A stretch of 7,890 nucleotides of DNA from Microcaldota archaeon. GTDB taxonomy: Archaea; Micrarchaeota; Micrarchaeia; Micrarchaeales; CABMGC01. Made by a program: the position numbers and the translations under genes. Under the pieces are notes generated by a model, which worked only from the letters and a program-made list of their open reading frames with translations, made no database searches and had not been told where the DNA came from. The stretch lies in contig JAJZKH010000028.1 of NCBI GenBank assembly GCA_021850955.1, positions 1 to 7,890 of the forward strand, given 5' to 3'. Position 1 is the first letter of the stretch, and every line of letters begins with the position of its first letter. Shown one piece after another: positions 1 through 6,260 of the stretch.

Positions 1-484
1 ACAAAGTATGTACTCTTTCATCAAAGAATTTTATAATAACAATAAAAAACTTCCGATAACATATGAAGCTACTCATCATGGTCCTTTATTAAAAACTCCA
101 TCTTTATTTTTAGAGTTTGGGGGAAGTACCGAGTCCTTAGAAAGCACAGCAAATGCAAAGATACTAATCGATACAGTATTAAAATCTATAAAAATGAAAC
201 ATGTTCCATCAAAGATATCCTTGGGTATGGGCAGTGGTCATTATCCGTCTAAGTTTACCTCACTGGCAATTAAAAAAGATTATGCATTTTCACATATTTT
301 ACCTTATTATGTACTTAACGAATTAAATCTTGAAGAACTAACTAAATTATTTGATACAGCTTACTTTGCATCAAAGGATAAGTTTACCAATATAATTATA
401 GAAAAGAAAAGACTTAATAAGCAAATAATTGATAATGTGTTATATTTGATAGAACAAAAAGGATTACATTATGAACTTTTATAA
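1..484 (+). CDS. dtdA: D-aminoacyl-tRNA deacylase, archaeal/plant type (DTD2), C-terminal part
   Basis: This enzyme hydrolyses the ester bond of D-aminoacyl-tRNAs in the cytoplasm, freeing tRNA mischarged with D-amino acids. The visible part shows the DTD2 signature motifs. Counting from the ATG at position 8, these are YEATHHGP at 19-26, FLEFGGSTESL at 34-44, and GMGSGHYPSKFT at 73-84 with the conserved GHY at 77-79, followed by FSHILPYYVL at 95-104. The reading frame is open through the two codons before that ATG to the window edge. Full-length family members are roughly 250-280 residues, so this is the C-terminal portion of a gene that begins outside the window; the ATG at 8 is an internal methionine. 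The stop (482-484) overlaps the start of the downstream surface-protein gene by 14 bases, suggesting co-transcription. The assignment is firm from the motifs; the zinc-binding and active residues themselves were not modelled. Confidence 0.93.
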   Translation, partial: QSMYSFIKEFYNNNKKLPITYEATHHGPLLKTPSLFLEFGGSTESLESTANAKILIDTVLKSIKMKHVPSKISLGMGSGHYPSKFTSLAIKKDYAFSHILPYYVLNELNLEELTKLFDTAYFASKDKFTNIIIEKKRLNKQIIDNVLYLIEQKGLHYELL

Positions 485-2462
485 AGCATTTTTTATTGTA
501 TCATTGTTAATTCTTAGTACAAGTTTAGTAAGTACAGTTTATGCAGGTTATTGGTTTCAATTCGGGATAAGGGGAGGTCAACGTTCAACTTTCAATAACG
601 GAGCAAGTGTAAATATACAAACAATAACCAATCAAAAAATTATCTCTGGCTCTTCGGGTTACTGGGTTGGTGAAAACTTAGCTAATGGAGCATTTATACA
701 AATGGGCTACTTAATAGAAAATCAATCCGGAATATATCCGTCGATATGTGTTATATCAGGATGTGGTGGTTATCAAAATCTCACCGCTGGAAATGCTGAG
801 TGGTTTTATGAGTACTTTCCACCTGGATTTAGTTCATCATTTTTAGGCAGAATAGGAAACGATGGCTCAGCCGGTATCAATGGTACACAAAACAGTTATG
901 CATTTTATGCAAATGGTAGTAAATGGTACTTTAAGTTTAATGGGAATATAGTTGGAAGTGTTAATCTAGGTTCAAATACATCTGGTCAAAATATACCTAT
1001 TGCTTTCGGAGAGCTAGCAAACACCTCTAACGCAAGAACATTTCTCAAGCCTGTAGTTTTCAATAATCTAGAGTTTTATCAAAATAATGCATTTTTGCAA
1101 GTTCCTAGCGGTTATGTCTACATAGGTTATGGAGAAGGTAGTCAAACCGAGCTAAATAATCCTTATGGAGTTCAAGAGCTTTTAAACAGAGTTAATTACT
1201 TCGAGGTAGGTTCTGGTTTAGCGCAGTATCCTAACAACACACGTTTATGGACACTAGGTTATTCATTAACGGTAAACTCTACCTATGGGAATGTATCTGG
1301 AAATAGCGGTTTCATAGCCTACTCTAAAACTACTATAAATGTACCTAGCACTATTTACTTGAATAAGAATACCAGGGTTGTATTTCTAAGCTGGAAAGGT
1401 ACTGGTTTAGGTTCTTATACTGGGACAAATAACCAAAGCACTATTTATCTAGATCAAAATATTACTGAAACTGCAAATTGGGAAACTGAGTATTATCTTA
1501 AAATTAACTCTAGTTATGGCCAAGTATCTGGATCTGGCTGGTATCCAGCAAATACATATGCAAATTACTCTTTATCTTCAAATGTAATATATCAAAATAA
1601 TGTTTCGCGAGTTTTATTTTCTAACTGGAGCAATGGTAACAAAAAACTTTCAGGAACTGTTTACTTATCTTCTTCAAAAAACATATTTCCTATTTGGCAA
1701 CAACAATACTTTATTAATATACATTCCTCACTTGCAAACATCTCCCAAACTGGATGGTACTCAAAGAACTCTGTATTAAATATAACACTTAAACATACGT
1801 TAATTAACTCAACTCCTTATCAAAGAGTTGCATTTTATTCTTGGAACAACGGCGCAAAATCATCAAATCTTTCATTAATTGTTTCCAGTCCGTTATCTCT
1901 ATCTCCAATATACAAAAATCAATATTTAACAACATTCAAAACAGTAAATGCATATGGAGTTCCAGTACTTGTTAATGGTATAAAATTAAATGACAACTTT
2001 ACAAATAAAACTACATACCTATATTCAGGAGTGAATTATTTACTAAACAGTGTTTCATACAAAGGTGCACAGATTTCTATAAACAAAACTATCTCGATAA
2101 ATCAAAGCTCAGTGATTTTAATTACAGTTCCTTTATACAATTTAGACATAAAAACAAATGATCTTTTTGGATTTCCAGTAAATGCCTTAGTTACTTTAAC
2201 ATTTTACAACGGAACCTCAGTATCTGAGTACTCTGGACAGTACGGATCGATAAACATGAGCAATGTACCATTTGGATTTGCAAGTGGAACGGCTACATAT
2301 GGTCCCATAACAACCTCAGTTAATGCAAATTCAGGTATTAAATTAAATATTTTGTTTATTTCTTTGATAAATGTTATCGCATTTATACTAATTATAGCAA
2401 TTTCAGCTATACTTTTTGAAGTTGCATCAAGGCATATAAAGCATAAACAACTTCCTTATTAA
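471..2462 (+). CDS. Secreted, membrane-anchored surface protein with InlB-like/archaeal surface repeats
   Basis: This is probably an exported cell-surface protein; its function is unknown. Residues 1-25 form a signal peptide (Lys5, hydrophobic stretch 7-20, likely cleavage after VYA at 23-25). Residues 26 to about 260 are an unrecognised, aromatic- and glycine-rich, probably beta-sandwich region with one close cysteine pair (C93, C98) and the motif NAEWFYEYFPP (108-118). Three repeats of about 70-77 residues start near Y264, Y341 and Y413, with shared YGxVSGxGWY-like and VxFxxW(S/N)NG-like motifs; a divergent fourth unit begins near 485. Residues 557-620 look like another Ig/carboxypeptidase-regulatory-like unit. 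A membrane helix at 625-649 and a short basic tail (RHIKHK) give an outside N terminus. More than 20 N-X-S/T sequons suggest N-glycosylation. AGGA-like sequence at 460-463, seven bases before the ATG, is a fitting ribosome binding site. Overlap with dtdA suggests translational coupling. It could be an S-layer-associated protein or adhesin, but this cannot be decided from the sequence. Confidence 0.85.
   Translation: MNFYKAFFIVSLLILSTSLVSTVYAGYWFQFGIRGGQRSTFNNGASVNIQTITNQKIISGSSGYWVGENLANGAFIQMGYLIENQSGIYPSICVISGCGGYQNLTAGNAEWFYEYFPPGFSSSFLGRIGNDGSAGINGTQNSYAFYANGSKWYFKFNGNIVGSVNLGSNTSGQNIPIAFGELANTSNARTFLKPVVFNNLEFYQNNAFLQVPSGYVYIGYGEGSQTELNNPYGVQELLNRVNYFEVGSGLAQYPNNTRLWTLGYSLTVNSTYGNVSGNSGFIAYSKTTINVPSTIYLNKNTRVVFLSWKGTGLGSYTGTNNQSTIYLDQNITETANWETEYYLKINSSYGQVSGSGWYPANTYANYSLSSNVIYQNNVSRVLFSNWSNGNKKLSGTVYLSSSKNIFPIWQQQYFINIHSSLANISQTGWYSKNSVLNITLKHTLINSTPYQRVAFYSWNNGAKSSNLSLIVSSPLSLSPIYKNQYLTTFKTVNAYGVPVLVNGIKLNDNFTNKTTYLYSGVNYLLNSVSYKGAQISINKTISINQSSVILITVPLYNLDIKTNDLFGFPVNALVTLTFYNGTSVSEYSGQYGSINMSNVPFGFASGTATYGPITTSVNANSGIKLNILFISLINVIAFILIIAISAILFEVASRHIKHKQLPY
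1260..1913 (+). repeat. Three in-frame protein repeats within the surface protein
   Basis: The stretch encodes residues 264-481 of the surface protein. Each unit begins with Y-hydrophobic-x-hydrophobic-N/H-S-S/T (YSLTVNSTYG, YYLKINSSYG, YFINIHSSLA), passes through a GW(Y)-type turn (GWYPAN, GWYSKN; the first unit has GFIAYS), a central strand ending in a tryptophan motif (FLSWKG, FSNWSNG, FYSWNNG), and closes with a strand leading to TANWETE, FPIWQQQ or LSPIYKNQ. The pattern resembles the divergent InlB B-repeat type domain that recurs in archaeal surface proteins. Repeats are clear in protein but not in DNA, so the duplication is old. Confidence 0.75.
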
Positions 2463-2482
2463 TTAAGTGCCTGATAAAAAAA

Positions 2483-2490
2483 TTTATATT
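2483..2490 (+). promoter_or_regulatory. Likely TATA box for the DJ-1/PfpI-like gene
   Basis: TTTATATT lies in the 56-base gap after the surface-protein gene, with its centre about 33 bases before the ATG at 2519. An A-rich stretch precedes it, as in archaeal BRE/TATA elements. The implied start site near 2512-2515 gives a leader of only a few bases. The T-rich stretch 2488-2501 may also serve as terminator for the preceding gene. Confidence 0.5.
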
Positions 2491-2518
2491 TCTTTTAGTT
2501 TTATGTATCTTTGAGATT

Positions 2519-3040
2519 ATGGATTTAATAGTAGTAATACCACCAAATGAGTTCAAGGATGAAACTGTATCACAACTACGCAATACTATGGAAAAATGGA
2601 AAGTAAATTACTCTATAGCTAGTATTTCATTAAACTCTGCAAAAGGCACACATGGGGCAATAGTTCAACCCAAGGTTAGAATTTCTGACATAAGTAGCGA
2701 AGATTACGACGGAATAGTTTTACTTAATGGCATGGGTGTTGAAGAATACAAATTATATGATTTAAGAGTTTTAATTGATTTAATAAAACATTTTAATGAT
2801 AACAAAAAATTAATTGCAGGTATTGGAAATGGTTTAAAAATAATAGCCAGGGCCAATATAATATCAAATAAAAAAATCTGTTTATTAAAAGATCCAGAAA
2901 CTACTCGTTATGTTTCATTATTTAAAGGAATAATAACTGAGAATGAAGTAGAACACGATGAAAACTTAATAACAGCATCAAATAGCGACAAAGCAGGAGA
3001 GTTCTGTAAAACAATAATTGATACATTAGGTCTTTCTTGA
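2519..3040 (+). CDS. DJ-1/PfpI-like (class I glutamine amidotransferase fold) protein without the nucleophilic cysteine
   Basis: Family members include proteases, chaperones, deglycase-type enzymes and amidotransferase relatives that use a cysteine in a nucleophile elbow (usually AxCHG). Here the family pattern is visible throughout. NEF at 10-12 carries the conserved acidic residue (E11). YDGIVLLNGMG at 63-73 stands in for the usual PGG strand. The elbow is LIAGIGNGLKIIARANI at 98-114, and ITASNSDKAGEFCKTIID at 151-168 matches the C-terminal strand and helix. At the elbow the expected Cys-His is Gly103-Asn104, so the canonical chemistry should be absent. Cysteines remain only at 121 and 163, not at the elbow. 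Length (173 residues) is normal for a single-domain member. The gene has its own TATA box and a very short leader, and its last 15 bases overlap the convergent rnp4 gene. Fold assignment is good; function is unknown. Confidence 0.75.
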   Translation: MDLIVVIPPNEFKDETVSQLRNTMEKWKVNYSIASISLNSAKGTHGAIVQPKVRISDISSEDYDGIVLLNGMGVEEYKLYDLRVLIDLIKHFNDNKKLIAGIGNGLKIIARANIISNKKICLLKDPETTRYVSLFKGIITENEVEHDENLITASNSDKAGEFCKTIIDTLGLS

Positions 3041-3346
3041 TTTTATAATAATCTTATTCTGATGGCCTTTTTTACAGATGTAAATTACTGATTTATTACT
3101 TACTCTAATCTTTGCAGTTATCCCTGGAATTAGTAAAACATTACATTTTTTACATAAAATATTTTCTTTTTTATTTAAGGCATTTGCCTTATAATGTTTA
3201 TTTATTTGTCTTGCTAACTTCACATACTTTTTAGCTAACTCTTCATCTTCTTCATTATTTTTTTCAAAAGAAACTTTCGCAAGCTCAAGTAACCTCTTAA
3301 CTCTAAACTGACTTACTTTTTTAATAAAATCTTTGTTCTTTTTCAT
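3026..3346 (-). CDS. rnp4: Ribonuclease P protein component 4 (Rpp21/Rpr2 family)
   Basis: This is a small zinc-binding subunit of archaeal RNase P, which helps the catalytic RNA remove the 5' leader of pre-tRNAs; in archaea it pairs with Rnp1 (Rpp29). Residues 11-52 form the typical N-terminal helices, including RVKRLLELAKVSF and ELAKKYVKLARQINKHYK, which match the family pattern 'RI..L..lA......elA.rYv.lARkI'. The zinc ribbon follows: C65-x2-C68, then LLIPGITAKIRVSN, and a second knuckle C91-x3-H95 in place of the usual C-x2-C. Length (106 residues) is normal. GGAG lies seven bases before the ATG, inside a possible hairpin (3351-3371). The 3' end overlaps the convergent DJ-1-like gene by 15 bases. 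Assignment is from pattern and size; the His as fourth zinc ligand is inferred. Confidence 0.87.
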   Translation of the reverse strand: MKKNKDFIKKVSQFRVKRLLELAKVSFEKNNEEDEELAKKYVKLARQINKHYKANALNKKENILCKKCNVLLIPGITAKIRVSNKSVIYICKKGHQNKIIIKSRKT

Positions 3347-3350
3347 AAAA

Positions 3351-3371
3351 ATACTCCATATTGGACAGTAT
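3351..3371 (-). promoter_or_regulatory. Imperfect palindrome covering the rnp4 ribosome binding site
   Basis: On the minus strand ATAC, TG, TCCA, ATA, TGGA, GTAT follow one another, so AUAC/GUAU and UCCA/UGGA can pair around a three-base loop with a two-base bulge. The 3' arm contains GGAG, the best Shine-Dalgarno match for rnp4, and the ATG follows after five U. As DNA, the same palindrome could instead be a repressor site near the transcription start. Whether the RNA contains both arms depends on the unmapped start site. Confidence 0.4.
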
Positions 3372-3375
3372 CTGC

Positions 3376-3401
3376 AAAAACATCAAAAAATATATGTTTT
3401 T
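3376..3401. promoter_or_regulatory. Inverted repeat around the likely rnp4 TATA box in the divergent promoter region
   Basis: AAAAACAT (3376-3383) and ATGTTTTT (3394-3401) are perfect 8-base arms separated by ten bases. On the minus strand the right arm and spacer read ACATATATTTTTT, a plausible TATA box centred near 3391 and about 45 bases before the rnp4 ATG. An operator overlapping the promoter is possible, but in sequence this AT-rich the match may be chance. Confidence 0.35.
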
Positions 3402-3413
3402 CTACACATAATA

Positions 3414-3451
3414 TTGTATAGTATTTAGTATTTATAAAGTTATTTTTAGGT
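3414..3451 (+). promoter_or_regulatory. Promoter and ribosome binding site region of the HAD-like gene
   Basis: Two TATA-like elements are present, TTGTATA (3414-3420) and TTTATAAAG (3431-3439). The first would give a short leader that retains AGGT at 3448-3451, six bases before the ATG at 3458, a modest Shine-Dalgarno match. The second would give an almost leaderless mRNA. The sequence alone does not decide between them. Confidence 0.4.
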
Positions 3452-3457
3452 AATAAA

Positions 3458-4123
3458 ATGGAAAAGTATGTATTATTAGACGCACAGACATTAGTCCACG
3501 ATAAAAAAGATATTTCACGTTATGTATCCGAATCAATAATGAACATTTATGGGATAATAACTGAGGTAGATCTCAATAAGTATTTTGACTTAACTTCAAA
3601 AGAAACAGCAATAAAAGTCTTAAAGGAAAATGGCTTAACTGAACAAGAAATAGGTCCACGTTTAGATAGATATTTAGAAGATCTTCCATACTCCTATTAC
3701 AATGTAGCATGGAGTGATGAGTTAGAGCTTTCAGAAGGTTCAAAACAACTTATCGAGTCATTTAAAAACTCAAAGATCGATTTAGGTTTTGTTTCATTAG
3801 AACCTACTAAAATAGCCGATATGCGTTTCAAAAAATTAGGAATGGAAAGTTATTTTTCATTTAAATTTGGCTCTGAAAATGGGGTTACACCAACAAACAT
3901 CTTAAGAGAAGCTTCATCTAAAATAAATACTGATTTACAGTTTTCAGCAGAACAAGGCGTTATAATCACTGCTTCACCACGTTTAATAGATGCTGCAAAT
4001 GATTTAGGTATTTATACTGTGGCAATAGCTAGAACATCAGATGCAAAACAAGTATTATCATCTGTAAATCCTAGAGAAATAATTCCATCATTAAAAGAGA
4101 AGCCAAAGGTATTGAAAGCATAA
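3458..4123 (+). CDS. HAD-superfamily fold protein with degenerate catalytic motifs
   Basis: The overall pattern matches HAD phosphatases of the phosphoglycolate-phosphatase type: an N-terminal strand with motif I, a helical cap (about 20-90), then a Rossmann-like core. Motif I (normally DxDxT) is D8-A-Q10-T11, keeping the nucleophile but replacing the second Asp by Gln. Motif II is present as GFVSLEP (S113), followed by a typical helix and KKLGMESYF. The motif III region, SENGVTPTNILREA at 139-152, lacks the expected Lys before PxP. Motif IV (normally GDSxxD) is T171-A172-S173-P174-R-L176, without both acidic residues, though DAANDLGIYTVAIA after it is typical. With magnesium ligands and the general acid/base missing, phosphatase activity is unlikely. 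The frame is intact (221 residues, ordinary for the family), so a binding or regulatory role is possible. It ends directly against the convergent ureohydrolase gene. Its substrate or partner is unknown. Confidence 0.72.
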   Translation: MEKYVLLDAQTLVHDKKDISRYVSESIMNIYGIITEVDLNKYFDLTSKETAIKVLKENGLTEQEIGPRLDRYLEDLPYSYYNVAWSDELELSEGSKQLIESFKNSKIDLGFVSLEPTKIADMRFKKLGMESYFSFKFGSENGVTPTNILREASSKINTDLQFSAEQGVIITASPRLIDAANDLGIYTVAIARTSDAKQVLSSVNPREIIPSLKEKPKVLKA

Positions 4124-4978
4124 TTACTTACTACTAGAAATAATCTCTAAAATTATTCTATACGCTAAATGTAAGGTTCTATTGTTAATGTCATATTTAG
4201 GACAAAGTTCCATAATATCAAATCCAAATAAACCTTTTTTTGATATTTCTTTACATAAATAAACAAGCTGTACTGGAGTTAATCCTGCAGGTTCGGGTTC
4301 AGTAACTCCTGGCGCAAATGCAGGGTCTAAAACATCCATATCTATAGATAAATAAGTATTTTTTTCTAAAGAGCTCAGTATTTTTTTACTGATTTGCACT
4401 ACTCCTTTTTCTTCCAAATCTAACGGTGTTATTATATTTATTCCCAATTTTTTAATATTTTTTAACTCTTCATCTTCTGGAGTTCTCATACCTATTATGA
4501 AGCTTGCTTTTGGATCAAAGTTTTTTAATTTTGAGATATCATTTATTACAGAACCGAAATATACTCCTCTACTACTTATTATGTCTGGATGTGCGTCAAA
4601 ATAAATAATTCCCCATTTACTTTTAAAATTTATATTCTTCAAACTCTTATATGTTATAGAATGATCTCCTCCAATCATAACACGTTTTTTTCTATTACTA
4701 TATATCTTCTCAGAAATCTTACCAATCTCTTTTACTGTAACATTTCCAATATCACAAATATTTGCTTTAAACGGTTTATTTTCTAAACCAAAAAATGACT
4801 TTTTATTTTTCTCTGTAAAATCTACTTTGTTTTCTTCAATAAACTTCCTTAATAATTTTGGAGCATATCTACTTCCCTTTCTATACGTACTTCCAGAATC
4901 ATCTTCTACTCCTAATATTACGAACTCTGCATCTTTGTATTTTTTATTACTTATTGGTAAAATTTCATCCTTTTTCAA
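4124..4978 (-). CDS. Ureohydrolase family protein (agmatinase/arginase-like)
   Basis: The family hydrolyses guanidino compounds such as agmatine or arginine to urea at a two-manganese centre; agmatinase makes putrescine. Metal-binding motifs are present in order: GGDHS at 103-107 (H106), DAHPD at 128-132 (D128, H130, D132), and SIDMDVLDPAFAPG at 211-224 (D213, D215), followed by TEPEPAGLT and DIMELCPKYD with E257. The His-Gly normally found about ten residues after DAHxD, whose His acts in proton transfer, reads F141-G142 here (VYFGSV). This may mark a divergent subfamily or altered substrate or activity. Length (284 residues) is typical. The start is TTG at 4976-4978, preceded by GGTG about seven bases upstream; an in-frame TAA lies 24-26 bases before it and no in-frame ATG fits. 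The Gfo/Idh/MocA gene ends 47 bases upstream on the same strand, so the two may form an operon. Agmatinase versus arginase cannot be settled here. Confidence 0.85.
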   Translation of the reverse strand: MKKDEILPISNKKYKDAEFVILGVEDDSGSTYRKGSRYAPKLLRKFIEENKVDFTEKNKKSFFGLENKPFKANICDIGNVTVKEIGKISEKIYSNRKKRVMIGGDHSITYKSLKNINFKSKWGIIYFDAHPDIISSRGVYFGSVINDISKLKNFDPKASFIIGMRTPEDEELKNIKKLGINIITPLDLEEKGVVQISKKILSSLEKNTYLSIDMDVLDPAFAPGVTEPEPAGLTPVQLVYLCKEISKKGLFGFDIMELCPKYDINNRTLHLAYRIILEIISSSK

Positions 4979-5025
4979 TACTGCACCATTAATAAAAAAA
5001 CATTAAGGATATTAAATTTAACTAT

Positions 5026-6138
5026 TCAAATAACCAGAGAAGTACCTCTTGCTATAAACTCTGATACAGCTTTTTTATCTTTGTTTAACTCTATACTCTT
5101 ATACAAATCTTGATACTGCCATTGAGTTTCAAAAAGTTTTTCTATAAAGCTCAATCCAAAGCCTGACTCTTCACCCTTAGCTTTTTTAATAATATCTTCT
5201 ACAAAAAACTCAGAAGTATTCATACCCCTTGGACATTGTGTATTCAACTCAATACCATTTTTCATTAATGTCCAACAACCACGCATACCTGTTGATGCTT
5301 CTCTATCCGAATCAAGATAAACTAACTCTAAATACGCTCCAGATTCTAAGTAAACTCTTACTGCTTTTTTATCTACTGCTGCACCTTTTGCAACTCTAAC
5401 TGTACCTTTAGCATTATCTGAAAAACGTTTACCCTTTACGTTTATCACTGCTTCTATTCCCGTTGGATTTTCTTTATCATATAAATCGTTCATGACAAAC
5501 AGATTTAATTTTGTAATATTAACTGAATCAGCTTGCATTCCTCTGTAAATAATTTCAAAAGGATGTATCCAATCCATAAATAAACCTCCGCTTTCCATTG
5601 AAAAAAGCCAAGTACTTCTTCTTACATCTTCTTCTCTAAACGGTTCAAAAAATGTTGCAGAAATTCCAGTTATTTTTCCATGTTCTTTTATAAACTCTTC
5701 CAGAACTCTATCTAACTCAATTGTTAATAATTTATGTAAATAATGTAAATGTAAATATGCTCTTTTTTCTAAGTTATTTTCCTTGATATAGTTAATTACT
5801 GAATAAAACTCATCCTTGTTTATTCCCCACGTTTTTTCTGTTATGGTTAACTTTCCTTCCTTTAATGATTGTATGGTCTGTGCAGCGTGGTACTTATTTG
5901 GATCTGATATGTGAACTATGTCTAAATCACTAAAAAATTCTTTTGGCAATGGGCCATCAGGATCCATTTTGTAATAATTGTCTTTATTTATTCCAACTAA
6001 TCTTAATCTCTCTGACTTAGTACTTAACTCACTTACTCCGACCACCTTTGCAAGTTTTATCTGATCGGTTTTTACCATTCCAGCATAAAGTCTTTCAAAC
6101 CAGTGTCCGAAGCCCACTGCTCCAAGATTATAACTCAT
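5026..6138 (-). CDS. Gfo/Idh/MocA family NAD(P)-dependent oxidoreductase
   Basis: This is a probable cytosolic dehydrogenase or reductase acting on a sugar, sugar nucleotide or inositol-like substrate. The N-terminal Rossmann fold begins with GAVGFGHWFERL (6-17), a glycine-rich nucleotide-binding turn that departs from the usual GxGxxG. The strand DIVHISDPNKYHA (73-85) matches the family's 'i.tPn..Ha' motif. The usual EKP motif is E101-K102-T103, keeping the likely catalytic Lys but not the Pro. The C-terminal domain shows ESGGLFMDWIHPFEI (182-196), equivalent to GGGxLxDxGxHxxD, with D189 and H192 kept. Length (370 residues) is normal. The ATG is preceded by GATGAG, a weak ribosome binding site, and by a TATA element near 6172-6180. 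It lies upstream of the ureohydrolase on the same strand. Family is clear; substrate is unknown. Confidence 0.85.
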   Translation of the reverse strand: MSYNLGAVGFGHWFERLYAGMVKTDQIKLAKVVGVSELSTKSERLRLVGINKDNYYKMDPDGPLPKEFFSDLDIVHISDPNKYHAAQTIQSLKEGKLTITEKTWGINKDEFYSVINYIKENNLEKRAYLHLHYLHKLLTIELDRVLEEFIKEHGKITGISATFFEPFREEDVRRSTWLFSMESGGLFMDWIHPFEIIYRGMQADSVNITKLNLFVMNDLYDKENPTGIEAVINVKGKRFSDNAKGTVRVAKGAAVDKKAVRVYLESGAYLELVYLDSDREASTGMRGCWTLMKNGIELNTQCPRGMNTSEFFVEDIIKKAKGEESGFGLSFIEKLFETQWQYQDLYKSIELNKDKKAVSEFIARGTSLVI

Positions 6139-6171
6139 TTACTCATCTTTAATATACTATAATTTATGGCA

Positions 6172-6183
6172 GTTTATATTTTT
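6172..6183 (-). promoter_or_regulatory. Likely TATA box for the oxidoreductase gene
   Basis: The minus strand reads AAAAATATAAAC, centred about 38 bases before the ATG at 6138, implying a leader of about 12 bases that would hold the weak GATGAG site. A second TATA-like run (6151-6160) is too near the start to be preferred. Confidence 0.45.
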
Positions 6184-6260
6184 ATATTAGAGCATATTTA
6201 GCCAACTACCTTGTATTAGTTATATAAAATTAAAAGCCAATTTAAATACCTAAGTTAGAT

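Noticed and set aside
8..10. ATG at 8 as the true start of dtdA
   Set aside because: The frame is open to the window edge and the protein would lack the N-terminal part expected of DTD2, so it is an internal methionine.
3713..3745. Box C-like GTGATGA as part of a C/D box guide RNA
   Set aside because: No box D CTGA lies at a suitable distance and the stretch is inside the HAD-like coding region.
4589..4786. Plus-strand open frame of 65 codons opposite the ureohydrolase gene
   Set aside because: It lies wholly within a well-supported gene on the other strand, its product is a low-complexity Ile/Asn/Phe-rich peptide, and it has no promoter or ribosome binding site.
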